A DNA stretch of 35,470 bases. Origin: Dehalococcoidales bacterium (lineage in GTDB: Bacteria; Chloroflexota; Dehalococcoidia; Lucifugimonadales; Lucifugimonadaceae). Below the pieces are notes generated by a model, which saw nothing but the letters and a program-made list of their open reading frames with translations, had not been told where the DNA came from and made no database searches. The stretch is from positions 1-35,470 of the forward strand of contig JAACCT010000016.1 in the NCBI GenBank assembly GCA_009937255.1, read 5' to 3'. Of the stretch, positions 23,853 to 31,918 are shown piece after piece (positions within the stretch are counted from its first letter, which is position 1; each line of letters starts with the position of its first letter). The position numbers and the translations under genes were made by a program.

Positions 23853-26283
23853 CTACTAAGTTCATTAATTTATTTTCAATATAAATTTCTTTAACTATTT
23901 TTTTCCCAGCAATATGTTTTTTTATCTTTTCAGAATTATTTAGGAATTTTTTTATTTCTTCTTTTGAAGTGTTTTTTTCAAGTTCTACTTGATCCCTTAA
24001 TTTACCATTTACTTGAATAATTAGAATGTAAGTAGACTTTTCAAGTAACTCTTCATTATAAGAAGGGTTACTTTGTAAATGAATTGAGTTTTTATTGCCC
24101 ATAATATTCCAAATTTCTTCACTAATATGAGGGCAAATAGGAGAAAGATGTATTAATAATCTTTTACAAGCATCCAGCCAATCAGAATTAGAAACAGTTC
24201 CATTTTTTTTAATTTTTGAAAGATTATTACTATATTCCATTAATGTAGCTATTGAAGTATTAAATCTAAAATTTCTCATACCATTTAGAATATCCTTGGT
24301 AGTTTGATTAGAAATTTGTGATAAATTTTTTGAATCTAAATCTAGAACTTCTTTTTCGTGATATTTAGTAGTCATCATTTCCCAAATTCTATTCAACCAT
24401 CTATAAATACCATTTATTCCTGAATCAGACCAATCTCCTCCTCTATCCCAAGGGCCAAGAAACATTAAATAAGCTCTTACTGAATCAGTACCATATTTTT
24501 CTACTAGAGGTTGAGGGTTTAATGGATTATTTCTTTTTGAAATTTTCATATGCCTTGCAAGCATTACTCCTTGATTAAATAATCTTTTATAAGGCTCGTC
24601 AAAATTTACATAACCTAAATCTCTAAGTACTTTATTAAAAAATCGAGCATATAAAAGGTGCATTACAGCATGCTCAGCACCACCCATATATTGATCTACA
24701 GGGCTCCATTTATCAATTTTTTCTTTTTCAAAAGGAACTTCTAAATTTCCTGGACTTGCAAACTTTAGATGGTACCATGAAGAATCCATGAATGTATCCA
24801 TTGTATCTGTTTCACGCTTTAGCTTTCCTAATTTAGGATGATTATAATAAAGAAATTTTTCATCTAAAGTTAAAGGAGATTGCCCTGTAGGCTTAAATTC
24901 TTTTGCATCAGGTAAAATTACTGGAAGTTCGTGTTCTTCCACAGGAATTATATTATTATTTTTATCATAAAACATTGGTATAGGAGTTCCCCAATATCTT
25001 TGCCTAGAAATTAGCCAATCCCTTAGGTGATATGTGATAGTTTTTTTACCTAAATTTCTATTTTGAATTAAGTCAGAAATTTTTTGCTTAGCTTCAATAT
25101 TACTCAGGCCATTAAATTCCGCAGAGTTTACTTGAGTACCATTTCCTGTAAAAGCATGGTCAAGTTCTAAATCACTTGAACCATCAGGAGAAACTACTAC
25201 TTTTATCGGAAGACTATATTTTTTAGCAAAAATATAGTCTCTATCATCATGAGCTGGAACTCCCATTACTGCGCCAGTTCCATATGAAGCTAAAACATAA
25301 TCTCCTATAAATACGGGAATTTTTTCATTAGTTACTGGATTTATACAATTTATATCAGTTTGAACACCAGTTTTTTCTCTTGTGGTTGAAGTTCTATCAA
25401 TTTCAGATAATTTTTGAGAATTTAATATATAATTTTTTACATCTTTATTTTTATCTAAAGATAATCTTGTAACTATTGGATGCTCAGGTGCTAATACTAC
25501 AAAAGTAACACCATAAATAGTATCTATACGTGTAGTAAAAGTACTTATATTTTTAGTATGATTTTCAATTTTAAAATCTATTGTTACTCCTTCAGACTTA
25601 CCGATCCAGTTTCTTTGCATTTGTTTTATTTTTTCTGGCCATTCTAACGTACTCATATCAAGTAATTCTTCTGCATAGTCTGTTATTTTAAAGTACCATT
25701 GAGGCATCATTTTTTTTATTACATCAGCTCCAGATCTTTCAGATTTGCCATCTACTACCTGTTCATTAGCAAGTGTAGTTTGGTCAATAGGATCCCACCA
25801 TACAGGTCCATTTTTTCTATAAGCAAGCCCTTTTTTATACATTTCAATAAAGAATTTTTGGTTCCATTTATAATACTCTGGAGTACAAGTAATAAGCTTT
25901 CTATTCCAATCATATGAATTCCCCATAATATCGAACTGTTTTTGCATATTATTTATATTATCGAAAGTCCATTTTTTAGGATTTATATTTCTTTTAATTG
26001 CAGCATTTTCTGCTGGTAGCCCAAATGCATCAAAACCTTGAGGATGTAAAACATTATATCCTTCTAATCGCTGAAATCTTGCGTGTGCATCTGCAGGTGT
26101 AAAAGCAAACCAATGTCCTATATGCAGATCTCCTGAAGGATAAGGAAACATTGATAATGCATACCAATTTTTTTTTGAAGAAACATTATCTGAAGTTTTG
26201 TAAATATCTGTTTCTTTCCATATAGATTGCCACTTACTTTCTACTTCATTAGGAATATAAGTATTATGTTCTTCTTTGAGCAT
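23845..26283 (-). CDS. leuS: Leucyl-tRNA synthetase
   Basis: Class I synthetase charging tRNA-Leu, 812 aa (E. coli 860). HIGH is intact (54-57, in GDLHIGHWFAF). The CP1 editing domain has the threonine-rich TFTTRIDTIYGVT (248-260) and GTGAVMGVPAHDDRDY (335-350) with the amino-acid-binding Asp. The signature loop reads KISKR (580-584, in HMKISKRNNPLNP) rather than KMSKS; the second Lys is kept. The small zinc-binding insert before QWYFKITDYAEELL normally carries C-x-x-C pairs; here it reads WWDPID and GKSERSG, with no cysteines. The tRNA-binding C-terminal domain is present and ends IEKHIAG-like with NKLMNLVVK. It diverges from the D-aminoacylase gene; no T-box is seen. Confidence 0.96.
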   Translation of the reverse strand: MLKEEHNTYIPNEVESKWQSIWKETDIYKTSDNVSSKKNWYALSMFPYPSGDLHIGHWFAFTPADAHARFQRLEGYNVLHPQGFDAFGLPAENAAIKRNINPKKWTFDNINNMQKQFDIMGNSYDWNRKLITCTPEYYKWNQKFFIEMYKKGLAYRKNGPVWWDPIDQTTLANEQVVDGKSERSGADVIKKMMPQWYFKITDYAEELLDMSTLEWPEKIKQMQRNWIGKSEGVTIDFKIENHTKNISTFTTRIDTIYGVTFVVLAPEHPIVTRLSLDKNKDVKNYILNSQKLSEIDRTSTTREKTGVQTDINCINPVTNEKIPVFIGDYVLASYGTGAVMGVPAHDDRDYIFAKKYSLPIKVVVSPDGSSDLELDHAFTGNGTQVNSAEFNGLSNIEAKQKISDLIQNRNLGKKTITYHLRDWLISRQRYWGTPIPMFYDKNNNIIPVEEHELPVILPDAKEFKPTGQSPLTLDEKFLYYNHPKLGKLKRETDTMDTFMDSSWYHLKFASPGNLEVPFEKEKIDKWSPVDQYMGGAEHAVMHLLYARFFNKVLRDLGYVNFDEPYKRLFNQGVMLARHMKISKRNNPLNPQPLVEKYGTDSVRAYLMFLGPWDRGGDWSDSGINGIYRWLNRIWEMMTTKYHEKEVLDLDSKNLSQISNQTTKDILNGMRNFRFNTSIATLMEYSNNLSKIKKNGTVSNSDWLDACKRLLIHLSPICPHISEEIWNIMGNKNSIHLQSNPSYNEELLEKSTYILIIQVNGKLRDQVELEKNTSKEEIKKFLNNSEKIKKHIAGKKIVKEIYIENKLMNLVVK

Positions 26284-26355
26284 TATTTTTATTTGTTTAA
26301 TTCGTTATCTAATATAGTATAAATGATTATTCGTAAATTTAGTTTCGTGAGAAGT

Positions 26356-27939
26356 ATGTTTGATTTAATTATTAAAAATGGAAATATTATTGATGGTTCA
26401 GGCTCTAAAATAAAAAAAATAGATATTGGAATTAATTCTGATAAAATCACATCATTAGGACAATTAGATGAATCTGATGCAAAAAATATTATTGATGCAG
26501 ACGGTTTAATAGTCTCTCCTGGGTTTATAGATACCCATTCACATGCAGATTTTGATATATTACAGAACCCTCAACATATAAATGGAATATCTCAAGGAGT
26601 AACAACAGAATTACTTTCTCCAGACGGAATAGGTATTGTTCCTCTTGATAAATCTAAATCTAAAGATCATATTAATTATTTAGCAGGTATATTAGGATTT
26701 CCTACTGATGAGTTTGACGGTACTTCTTTTGAATCAGCAAAAAAGTTTTATCATAAGAAAAGTAAAATTAATGTTGGTGTATTTGCAGGACATGGTCCAT
26801 TAAGGCTAAACCTTACAGGTATGGAAGACTTGCCCTTAGAAGGAGATATTTTAAAAGAAGCAAAATACAAACTTGAAGAATCTCTAGAACAAGGAGCGGC
26901 TGGATTTTCTACAGGTTTAGACTATTATCCTCAAACTTTTTCAACTACAGATGAACTAATAGAATTATGTAAAGTTGCTGCTTCAAAGAATTCTGTTTAT
27001 TCTGTTCATTTGAGAAGTCATGAAAAGCAAAGAGCTTTTGCAAACGGTGGAATTTTAGAAGCAATTGAAGTAGCTAGAAAATCAGGTGTTTCTTTATTAG
27101 TAGAACACTATAGAACTGCTGAAAATAACGCAGGTCAAATTGATGCTCTTCTAGAACCTGTTGATAAAGCAAAAAAAGAAGGAATAGATATTACGATGGA
27201 AACATATTCTTATCCTGTTGGTTGCACAGTGCCTCAAATTTTCTTTCCAGCTCCTTTTCATTTGGGAGGGATCTCAAAAATCATGGAAATACTTGAAGAT
27301 CAAAACCTTAGAAACTATTGGGAAACAGAATTATTAAAAAACGCTCCTAGGCATGATATTGAAGGAGCAATGTGGACTTCCATTGGAAATGAAACTATGG
27401 AAGAATATGCAGGGCTTAGTGTTTTAGATGGAGCTAAAAAAGATAATCTTTCTCCTATTCAACACGTAATGGATATAATGTACAGAACTAAATTAAATTG
27501 TGGATTTAGAGTAGTTCCTCCAGCAAGTATTTCAACTTGGAGAAAAGTAGAAGAAGATATAATGAACTTATTGCAACGTCCTGATTATTTAGTTGGATCA
27601 GATTCTGTTATATCAGGACAAATGATTCACCCAAGAGCTTATGGATGCTTCACAAGAATTATAGGTAGATTAAGAAGAAGATTTAATATTCCTTTAGAGT
27701 TACTTATAAATAGAATGACTAAATTACCTGCAGAGACTATAGGGCTAAAAGGTAGAGGAGAAATCAAAGAAGGATTTTATGCTGACTTAGTTATTTTTAA
27801 TGAAAAAGAGATAAATGATTTAGCATCATTTGAAGATCCTGAAATTTTATCTACAGGAATAAATCAAGTATATGTAAATGGCAGCTTAGCTTTTGATAAA
27901 GATAATGAAATTAAAGATTTGAATGGTTATTTTATTTAA
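26356..27939 (+). CDS. N-acyl-D-amino-acid deacylase (D-aminoacylase family amidohydrolase)
   Basis: Zinc amidohydrolase of the D-aminoacylase family, 527 aa from the ATG at 26356. The frame is open from an ATG at 26323, but that one adds 11 unconserved basic residues; family proteins begin near FDLIIKNGNIIDGSG. A -10-like TAATAT sits 7 bases before 26323, so a leaderless start there cannot be excluded. Motifs (numbered from 26356): GFIDTHSHADFD near 55-66 (metal His pair), GAAGFSTGLDYYP near 178-190, VHLRSHE near 216-222, VEHYRTA near 248-254 and GSDSVISGQMIHPRAYGCF near 416-434 with the catalytic Asp. It would release D-amino acids from N-acyl forms such as cell-wall debris. It stands alone, converging on the dehydratase operon with a 2-base gap. 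Confidence 0.88.
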   Translation: MFDLIIKNGNIIDGSGSKIKKIDIGINSDKITSLGQLDESDAKNIIDADGLIVSPGFIDTHSHADFDILQNPQHINGISQGVTTELLSPDGIGIVPLDKSKSKDHINYLAGILGFPTDEFDGTSFESAKKFYHKKSKINVGVFAGHGPLRLNLTGMEDLPLEGDILKEAKYKLEESLEQGAAGFSTGLDYYPQTFSTTDELIELCKVAASKNSVYSVHLRSHEKQRAFANGGILEAIEVARKSGVSLLVEHYRTAENNAGQIDALLEPVDKAKKEGIDITMETYSYPVGCTVPQIFFPAPFHLGGISKIMEILEDQNLRNYWETELLKNAPRHDIEGAMWTSIGNETMEEYAGLSVLDGAKKDNLSPIQHVMDIMYRTKLNCGFRVVPPASISTWRKVEEDIMNLLQRPDYLVGSDSVISGQMIHPRAYGCFTRIIGRLRRRFNIPLELLINRMTKLPAETIGLKGRGEIKEGFYADLVIFNEKEINDLASFEDPEILSTGINQVYVNGSLAFDKDNEIKDLNGYFI

Positions 27940-27941
27940 AT

Positions 27942-29240
27942 CTATGGCTTAACCATAGATCCATCAGCCCTTCTAACGGTATCCCAAGCTCCACCATATT
28001 CTCTTTCCTTAAAAGGATATTTTTTAGCTAATTTTTCATCAATTTCAATTCCCAAACCAGGTTTTTCATTAGCCCACATCATTCCATCTTTCACTTCGGG
28101 ATAGCCTGGAAAAACATCTTTAGTATTATCTCCAAATATAGAATATTCTTGAATTCCAAAATTATAACAACTAAGATCTAAAGCTAGATTTGCTGCATGA
28201 CCAACAGGAGATGTATCACCAGGTCCATGCCAAGCGGTTCTTACTCCAAATAATTCTCCCATAGCAGCAATTTTTTTTGCCGGAGAAATACCTCCTATAT
28301 CTGAAATATGAATTCTTATAAAATCTATAAGCCTATCTTTAATCATAGGAATTATTTCATGGGGAGAACTATATAATTCTCCCATAGCTATTGGAGTTGA
28401 TGTTTGAGAACGAACCATTTTAAAATAATCATTATCTTCAGGGCTAAATAAGTCTTCAAGAAAAAATAATTGATATTTTTCTACCTCTTTAGCAAACCAG
28501 ACTCCTAAAATAGGAGGTACTCTTTCATGAACATCATGTAAAATTTCTATACCATATCCAAATCTATTTCTTATATATTCAAAAAGATCAATAGCAGATT
28601 TCATATAGGGTTTTGGCTCAAATATACCTCCTGGATGAGCGTATAATTTACCATCTTTCTGTGTCTCAACTCTTTTAGTTATAGGTATAGGTCCTAATTT
28701 TACATTTTTATTTCCAAGTGTATTTTTTCCAGTAGCTGATGATTTATTTCCATATGTAGAATAACCAGGAGTTGAAACTTGGACTCTTATGTGATGAAAT
28801 CCTTGTTCAATAAAAGCTTGCATTTTGTCACCTACTTCTTCATTAGACTCTCCTGATGCATGTACATAAACAGCTGCTGCTTCTCTGGTTTTTCCTCCTA
28901 AAAGATCATATAAAGGCATATTTGCCATTTTGCCCTTTATATCCCATAAAGCTTGATCTATACCTGATAAAGCATTATTTAATACCGGTCCATTTCTCCA
29001 ATATGAAGAAACGTAAGATGATTGCCAAATATCTTCAATATTATTTACATCTTTTCCTATAAGAAATGGCTTAAGGTAATCTTCTATTGAATACTTAACA
29101 GGATTCGGTCTTTGCGTAAAAGTAGAGCATCCCAATCCATATAATCCATCTTGGTCAGTAATTATTTTAACAATTATCAATCTAATATTGTCAGGTTCAG
29201 TAAATATAACTTTAATATCTTTAATTTTAGGAGATTTCAT
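27942..29240 (-). CDS. Enolase-superfamily dehydratase, mannonate dehydratase (ManD/RspA)-like
   Basis: Mandelate racemase/muconate lactonizing enzyme fold, 432 aa. The N-terminal capping domain includes TTFTQRP-like STFTQRPNPV (39-48), NIEDIWQS (67-74) and YWRNGPVLNNALSGIDQALWDIKGK (80-104, conserved in ManD/RspA). Barrel metal ligands are Asp236 (in HDVHERVPP), Glu262 (LEDLF) and Glu288 (GELYS), with His238 beside the first ligand and the HISDIGG motif at 311-317. AWHGPGDTSPVGHAANLALD (336-355) is another ManD hallmark. The family dehydrates D-mannonate or D-gluconate to 2-keto-3-deoxygluconate; many members have low or no activity on these. It is the last gene of a minus-strand operon with an aldolase and a second dehydratase, supporting sugar-acid catabolism. 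Exact substrate unknown. Confidence 0.9.
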   Translation of the reverse strand: MKSPKIKDIKVIFTEPDNIRLIIVKIITDQDGLYGLGCSTFTQRPNPVKYSIEDYLKPFLIGKDVNNIEDIWQSSYVSSYWRNGPVLNNALSGIDQALWDIKGKMANMPLYDLLGGKTREAAAVYVHASGESNEEVGDKMQAFIEQGFHHIRVQVSTPGYSTYGNKSSATGKNTLGNKNVKLGPIPITKRVETQKDGKLYAHPGGIFEPKPYMKSAIDLFEYIRNRFGYGIEILHDVHERVPPILGVWFAKEVEKYQLFFLEDLFSPEDNDYFKMVRSQTSTPIAMGELYSSPHEIIPMIKDRLIDFIRIHISDIGGISPAKKIAAMGELFGVRTAWHGPGDTSPVGHAANLALDLSCYNFGIQEYSIFGDNTKDVFPGYPEVKDGMMWANEKPGLGIEIDEKLAKKYPFKEREYGGAWDTVRRADGSMVKP

Positions 29241-29253
29241 AAAAGCCTTTCTT

Positions 29254-29811
29254 TTATTTAGAGTTTCCTTGTTCTTTCATATAATTTTCAAGTGTTTGTA
29301 ATTCCACAAGTTCAACAAAAAAAAACAAAGTACTATTACCTGGAATCCTAGGTGGAGCTCCTTGTATTCCATAACCTAGATTAGGAGGTATTTTTATTAA
29401 TATTTGTCCATTTTTACCTATTTTAGATAAACCTAATTGCCAACCTTCTATAACTCTATCTAAAGGAAAAACTGAATCACTATTTCTTGTGTAAGAAGAA
29501 TCAAAAATACAACCATTTTCTAACCAACCTGTATATTTAGCTGTAACTAAATAATCTAGATTAGGTTTTTCATTTCCTCCTTCATTGAAAATAAAATATT
29601 CTATACCACTAGAGTCTAGTAATAATTTACTTGTTTTTAACTCTTCTAATTGAGGGTAAGAGTCTACATAAATTTCATTTTGGCAATACATATTTGAAGG
29701 TGTAGGTTCTATAATTGGAATTGATGCAACACTTGAAGGATTTGCACCTCCTCCTCTACAACTTAAAATAAAAAATGAAGAAAAGATTAATATTAATAAA
29801 AAATTTTTCAA
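29254..29811 (-). CDS. FKBP-type peptidyl-prolyl cis-trans isomerase, lipoprotein
   Basis: FKBP-domain proline isomerase of 185 aa with an N-terminal lipoprotein signal: a hydrophobic stretch and a lipobox-like ILSC, with Cys18 the predicted lipidation site, followed by a Gly/Ser/Pro-rich linker (about 19-40). The FKBP domain occupies about 80-175. It shows VTAKYTGWLENGCIFDSSY (usual VxVHYxGxLxDGxxFDSS), PLDRVIEGWQLGLSKI (FxLGxVIxGWxxG), GQILIKIPPNLGYG (IPxxLAYG) and FFFVELVEL at the end. It would act outside the cytoplasmic membrane in protein folding. It is inserted between the aldolase gene (2-base gap) and the ManD-like gene (13-base gap), so it is co-transcribed with metabolic enzymes that are cytoplasmic. 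Confidence 0.9.
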   Translation of the reverse strand: MKNFLLILIFSSFFILSCRGGGANPSSVASIPIIEPTPSNMYCQNEIYVDSYPQLEELKTSKLLLDSSGIEYFIFNEGGNEKPNLDYLVTAKYTGWLENGCIFDSSYTRNSDSVFPLDRVIEGWQLGLSKIGKNGQILIKIPPNLGYGIQGAPPRIPGNSTLFFFVELVELQTLENYMKEQGNSK

Positions 29812-29813
29812 AA

Positions 29814-30575
29814 TTAACTTTCTCCAGCATCAACAAATTGCTTTGCGCCATTTGCCATCCATTCTCCAGTGCCCGCAAAAAAGAACTTAACTCCCATTTT
29901 TGAAAATTTTGAAGTATTGCTCAAATTACACATAGTACCTGCTGTTTTACCAGAATCTATTATTTTATTTAATGCCCCATCAATAGTGTTTATAACTTCT
30001 TTATTCTGTAGATCATTAATATATCCCATTGATTGCGCTAAATCGCTTGGAGCAACAAAAAATACATCTATATTATCTACTTCTAGAATAGAATCAAGAT
30101 TTTGTACTGCTACAATATCTTCTATAAGTACAACTAATAAACTTAAATCATTAGCTACTTCGAAAAAATTAGAAACTCCAAAGCCTTGTCTCGATCCAAA
30201 CATCCCTCTTTGACCAATTGGAGCAAATTTACCTCCAGAAACTACATTTTCAGCTTCAGTTTTAGTATTAACATGAGGAACAACAATTCCTTGAGCCCCA
30301 AGATCTAGAGTTCTATAAATTTGTCCTTGTGAATTTTCATTTATTCTTACTATAGAAGTTAATCCCCATAGATCACAAGCTCTCGTTAGATCTCCAACGT
30401 TATTTGGGCCAACAAGACCATGTTCTCCTTCAAGCCAAATACCATCAATTCCTGCTTCAACAGCGGCATGACCAAATGCATCAATATCTGTTGCATGAGC
30501 ATTACCTGCAGCAACATATGCTCTTTGTCCATTTTGTAATTTTTCTTTAACTTTATTTTTTCTTGGCATATTCAT
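29814..30575 (-). CDS. HpcH/HpaI family aldolase (2-keto-3-deoxy acid aldolase-like)
   Basis: Class II metal-dependent aldolase of the HpcH/HpaI family, 253 aa. It cleaves 2-keto-3-deoxy sugar acids or 4-hydroxy-2-oxo acids to pyruvate plus an aldehyde. Visible motifs: GIDGIWLEGEHG near 43-54 (family form DFVxxDxEHG, with the catalytic His), LGAQGIVVPHVNT near 92-104, a glycine/arginine loop with APIGQRGMFGSRQGFG near 117-132, VVLIEDIVAVQNLDSIL near 147-163 (metal Glu) and VFFVAPSDLAQSMGY near 171-185 (metal Asp). A Shine-Dalgarno AGGAG lies just upstream of the ATG. It is second in the minus-strand operon after an enolase-superfamily dehydratase, whose product type it would cleave. Citrate lyase beta-like relatives are less likely because of the EGEHG motif. 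Confidence 0.88.
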   Translation of the reverse strand: MNMPRKNKVKEKLQNGQRAYVAAGNAHATDIDAFGHAAVEAGIDGIWLEGEHGLVGPNNVGDLTRACDLWGLTSIVRINENSQGQIYRTLDLGAQGIVVPHVNTKTEAENVVSGGKFAPIGQRGMFGSRQGFGVSNFFEVANDLSLLVVLIEDIVAVQNLDSILEVDNIDVFFVAPSDLAQSMGYINDLQNKEVINTIDGALNKIIDSGKTAGTMCNLSNTSKFSKMGVKFFFAGTGEWMANGAKQFVDAGES

Positions 30576-30587
30576 TTTTAAACTCCT

Positions 30588-31841
30588 TTATTTATTTGTA
30601 TAACCTGGTCCTTTACCTTGTTGCCATGCATGATCTTCAAAAACTTTAGTATCAATATTAACACCCCAACCAGGTCCTTCAGGAATATCTACAACTCCAT
30701 TTATTATTTTAAGCGGCCCGCCAATCATTTCATCTTTCCATTCAACATCATCAATATCTATCTCCATGATTCTTACATTAGGAATATTAGCACACAAATT
30801 TAGCGAAATCATTGTAGAAAGATGAGAATAATAGTTATGAGGTGCAACATTTATTTGATGGCTTGCTGCAAGAGCTGCTACCTCTTTAGCATTAATAAAA
30901 CCTTGCCAAGGGATATCAATCATTGCGACATCCATAGACCTTTTATCAAAATAAGGTCTATAATCAGTTATGCCTAATAAGTTTTCTCCAGAAGTTATAG
31001 GTATTTCAGTAGAATCTGTAATTTCTCTTAATCCATCTGGTTCATACATATCTATTTCAACCCACATCATATTATATTTTTCAAGAGCTTTGCAAATTTT
31101 CTTAACAGCTTGAGGTTTAAAATTAAAATTTAGATCAAGTCCTATTGTAACTTTTCCATTTGAGCCCTCTTGTAAAGCACTGATATGATCTTCTATAACA
31201 TCAATAAGTTCATAATTTATAAATGTTTGGTTTTCAGAAGTATATTCCAATCCTTGATCAGTAGTGCCTCCTCCTCCTCCAAAGCCTCCAAAAAAAACAT
31301 AAGTACTTTCAGGTTGATTAGTCAAAGGAGAATCAGGTCTTACTATAATATTAGTTTTTAAAGAAGTATATCCTTTGTCAGCTACTTCCTTTCCTAAATT
31401 TATAATATCTTGCCTAGAATTTAATGGATCTACTCCTAACTGTTCATAACTTCTTGCTCTAGAAGTTCCACAATGTGACCAATAAATTTTTTGTTTATCT
31501 CTAAGTTTTCCTCCAAATAAATCATAAACCGGAACCTTATGATATTTTCCTTTTATATCCCAAAGAGCTAGCTCAATACCTGCTATAGCTTTTAAAGCTA
31601 TGCCTCCTCTAGATTGGATAGCCATTCTTTGTAAGTCCCAGTAAATAGACTGTATATTAAGCGGGTCTTTACCAATAAGTAAAGGCTTAAAATCTTCAAC
31701 AGTTCCAACTATTCCCCATGGATTTCTGCCATCAGACATCTCTCCATATCCAGTTATTCCTGAATCAGTAATTATTTCTGTAAACTGCCAAGGTCGCCAT
31801 CCAGCATCTACAACATATGTATTTATTGCTTCTATTTTCAT
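30588..31841 (-). CDS. Enolase-superfamily (mandelate racemase/muconate lactonizing) dehydratase, glycine-loop variant
   Basis: Enolase-superfamily enzyme of 417 aa. The frame extends to 31901, but the ATG at 31841 is chosen: the protein then starts MKIEAINTYVV, as the family does, with AGGAGT at 31848-31853 as its Shine-Dalgarno. Metal ligands are Asp236 (GLDLNFN), Glu262 (VEIDMYEP) and Glu286 (SGENLLG); His335 (PHNYYSHL) is the likely acid/base and Lys162 (SLKTN) lies at the second-strand base position. Residues 183-194 (FFGGFGGGGGTT) form an unusual glycine-rich loop before strand 3. It is not a close copy of the ManD-like enzyme in the same operon, so the two probably act on different acids or different stereoisomers. 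First gene of the operon, divergent from the formylglycine-generating enzyme. Confidence 0.88.
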   Translation of the reverse strand: MKIEAINTYVVDAGWRPWQFTEIITDSGITGYGEMSDGRNPWGIVGTVEDFKPLLIGKDPLNIQSIYWDLQRMAIQSRGGIALKAIAGIELALWDIKGKYHKVPVYDLFGGKLRDKQKIYWSHCGTSRARSYEQLGVDPLNSRQDIINLGKEVADKGYTSLKTNIIVRPDSPLTNQPESTYVFFGGFGGGGGTTDQGLEYTSENQTFINYELIDVIEDHISALQEGSNGKVTIGLDLNFNFKPQAVKKICKALEKYNMMWVEIDMYEPDGLREITDSTEIPITSGENLLGITDYRPYFDKRSMDVAMIDIPWQGFINAKEVAALAASHQINVAPHNYYSHLSTMISLNLCANIPNVRIMEIDIDDVEWKDEMIGGPLKIINGVVDIPEGPGWGVNIDTKVFEDHAWQQGKGPGYTNK

Positions 31842-31847
31842 GTATTT

Positions 31848-31853
31848 ACTCCT
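31848..31853 (-). promoter_or_regulatory. Shine-Dalgarno that fixes the start of the second dehydratase
   Basis: On the minus strand the sequence reads AGGAGT, 6 bases before the ATG at 31841. It selects this ATG over the in-frame ATG at 31901, whose extra 20 residues are hydrophobic and unconserved. Confidence 0.7.
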
Positions 31854-31918
31854 AATAAGTGATATATGTAATATAGACATAAATCTATATAAAGTAAACA
31901 ACCTAAGTAAAAATTACT

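Noticed and set aside
26284-26322. Possible T-box leader for leuS or ileS
   Set aside because: The upstream gaps are only 37-39 bases, too short for a T-box, and no AGGGUGGNACCGCG-like element is present.
29869-30213. Plus-strand 114-codon open frame inside the aldolase gene
   Set aside because: Shadow of the HpcH/HpaI aldolase reading frame; no start signal and no family features.
31842-31901. Longer N-terminus of the second dehydratase resembling a short hydrophobic leader
   Set aside because: Family members begin at MKIEAINTYVV and AGGAGT precedes that ATG; a secreted enolase-superfamily dehydratase is not expected.
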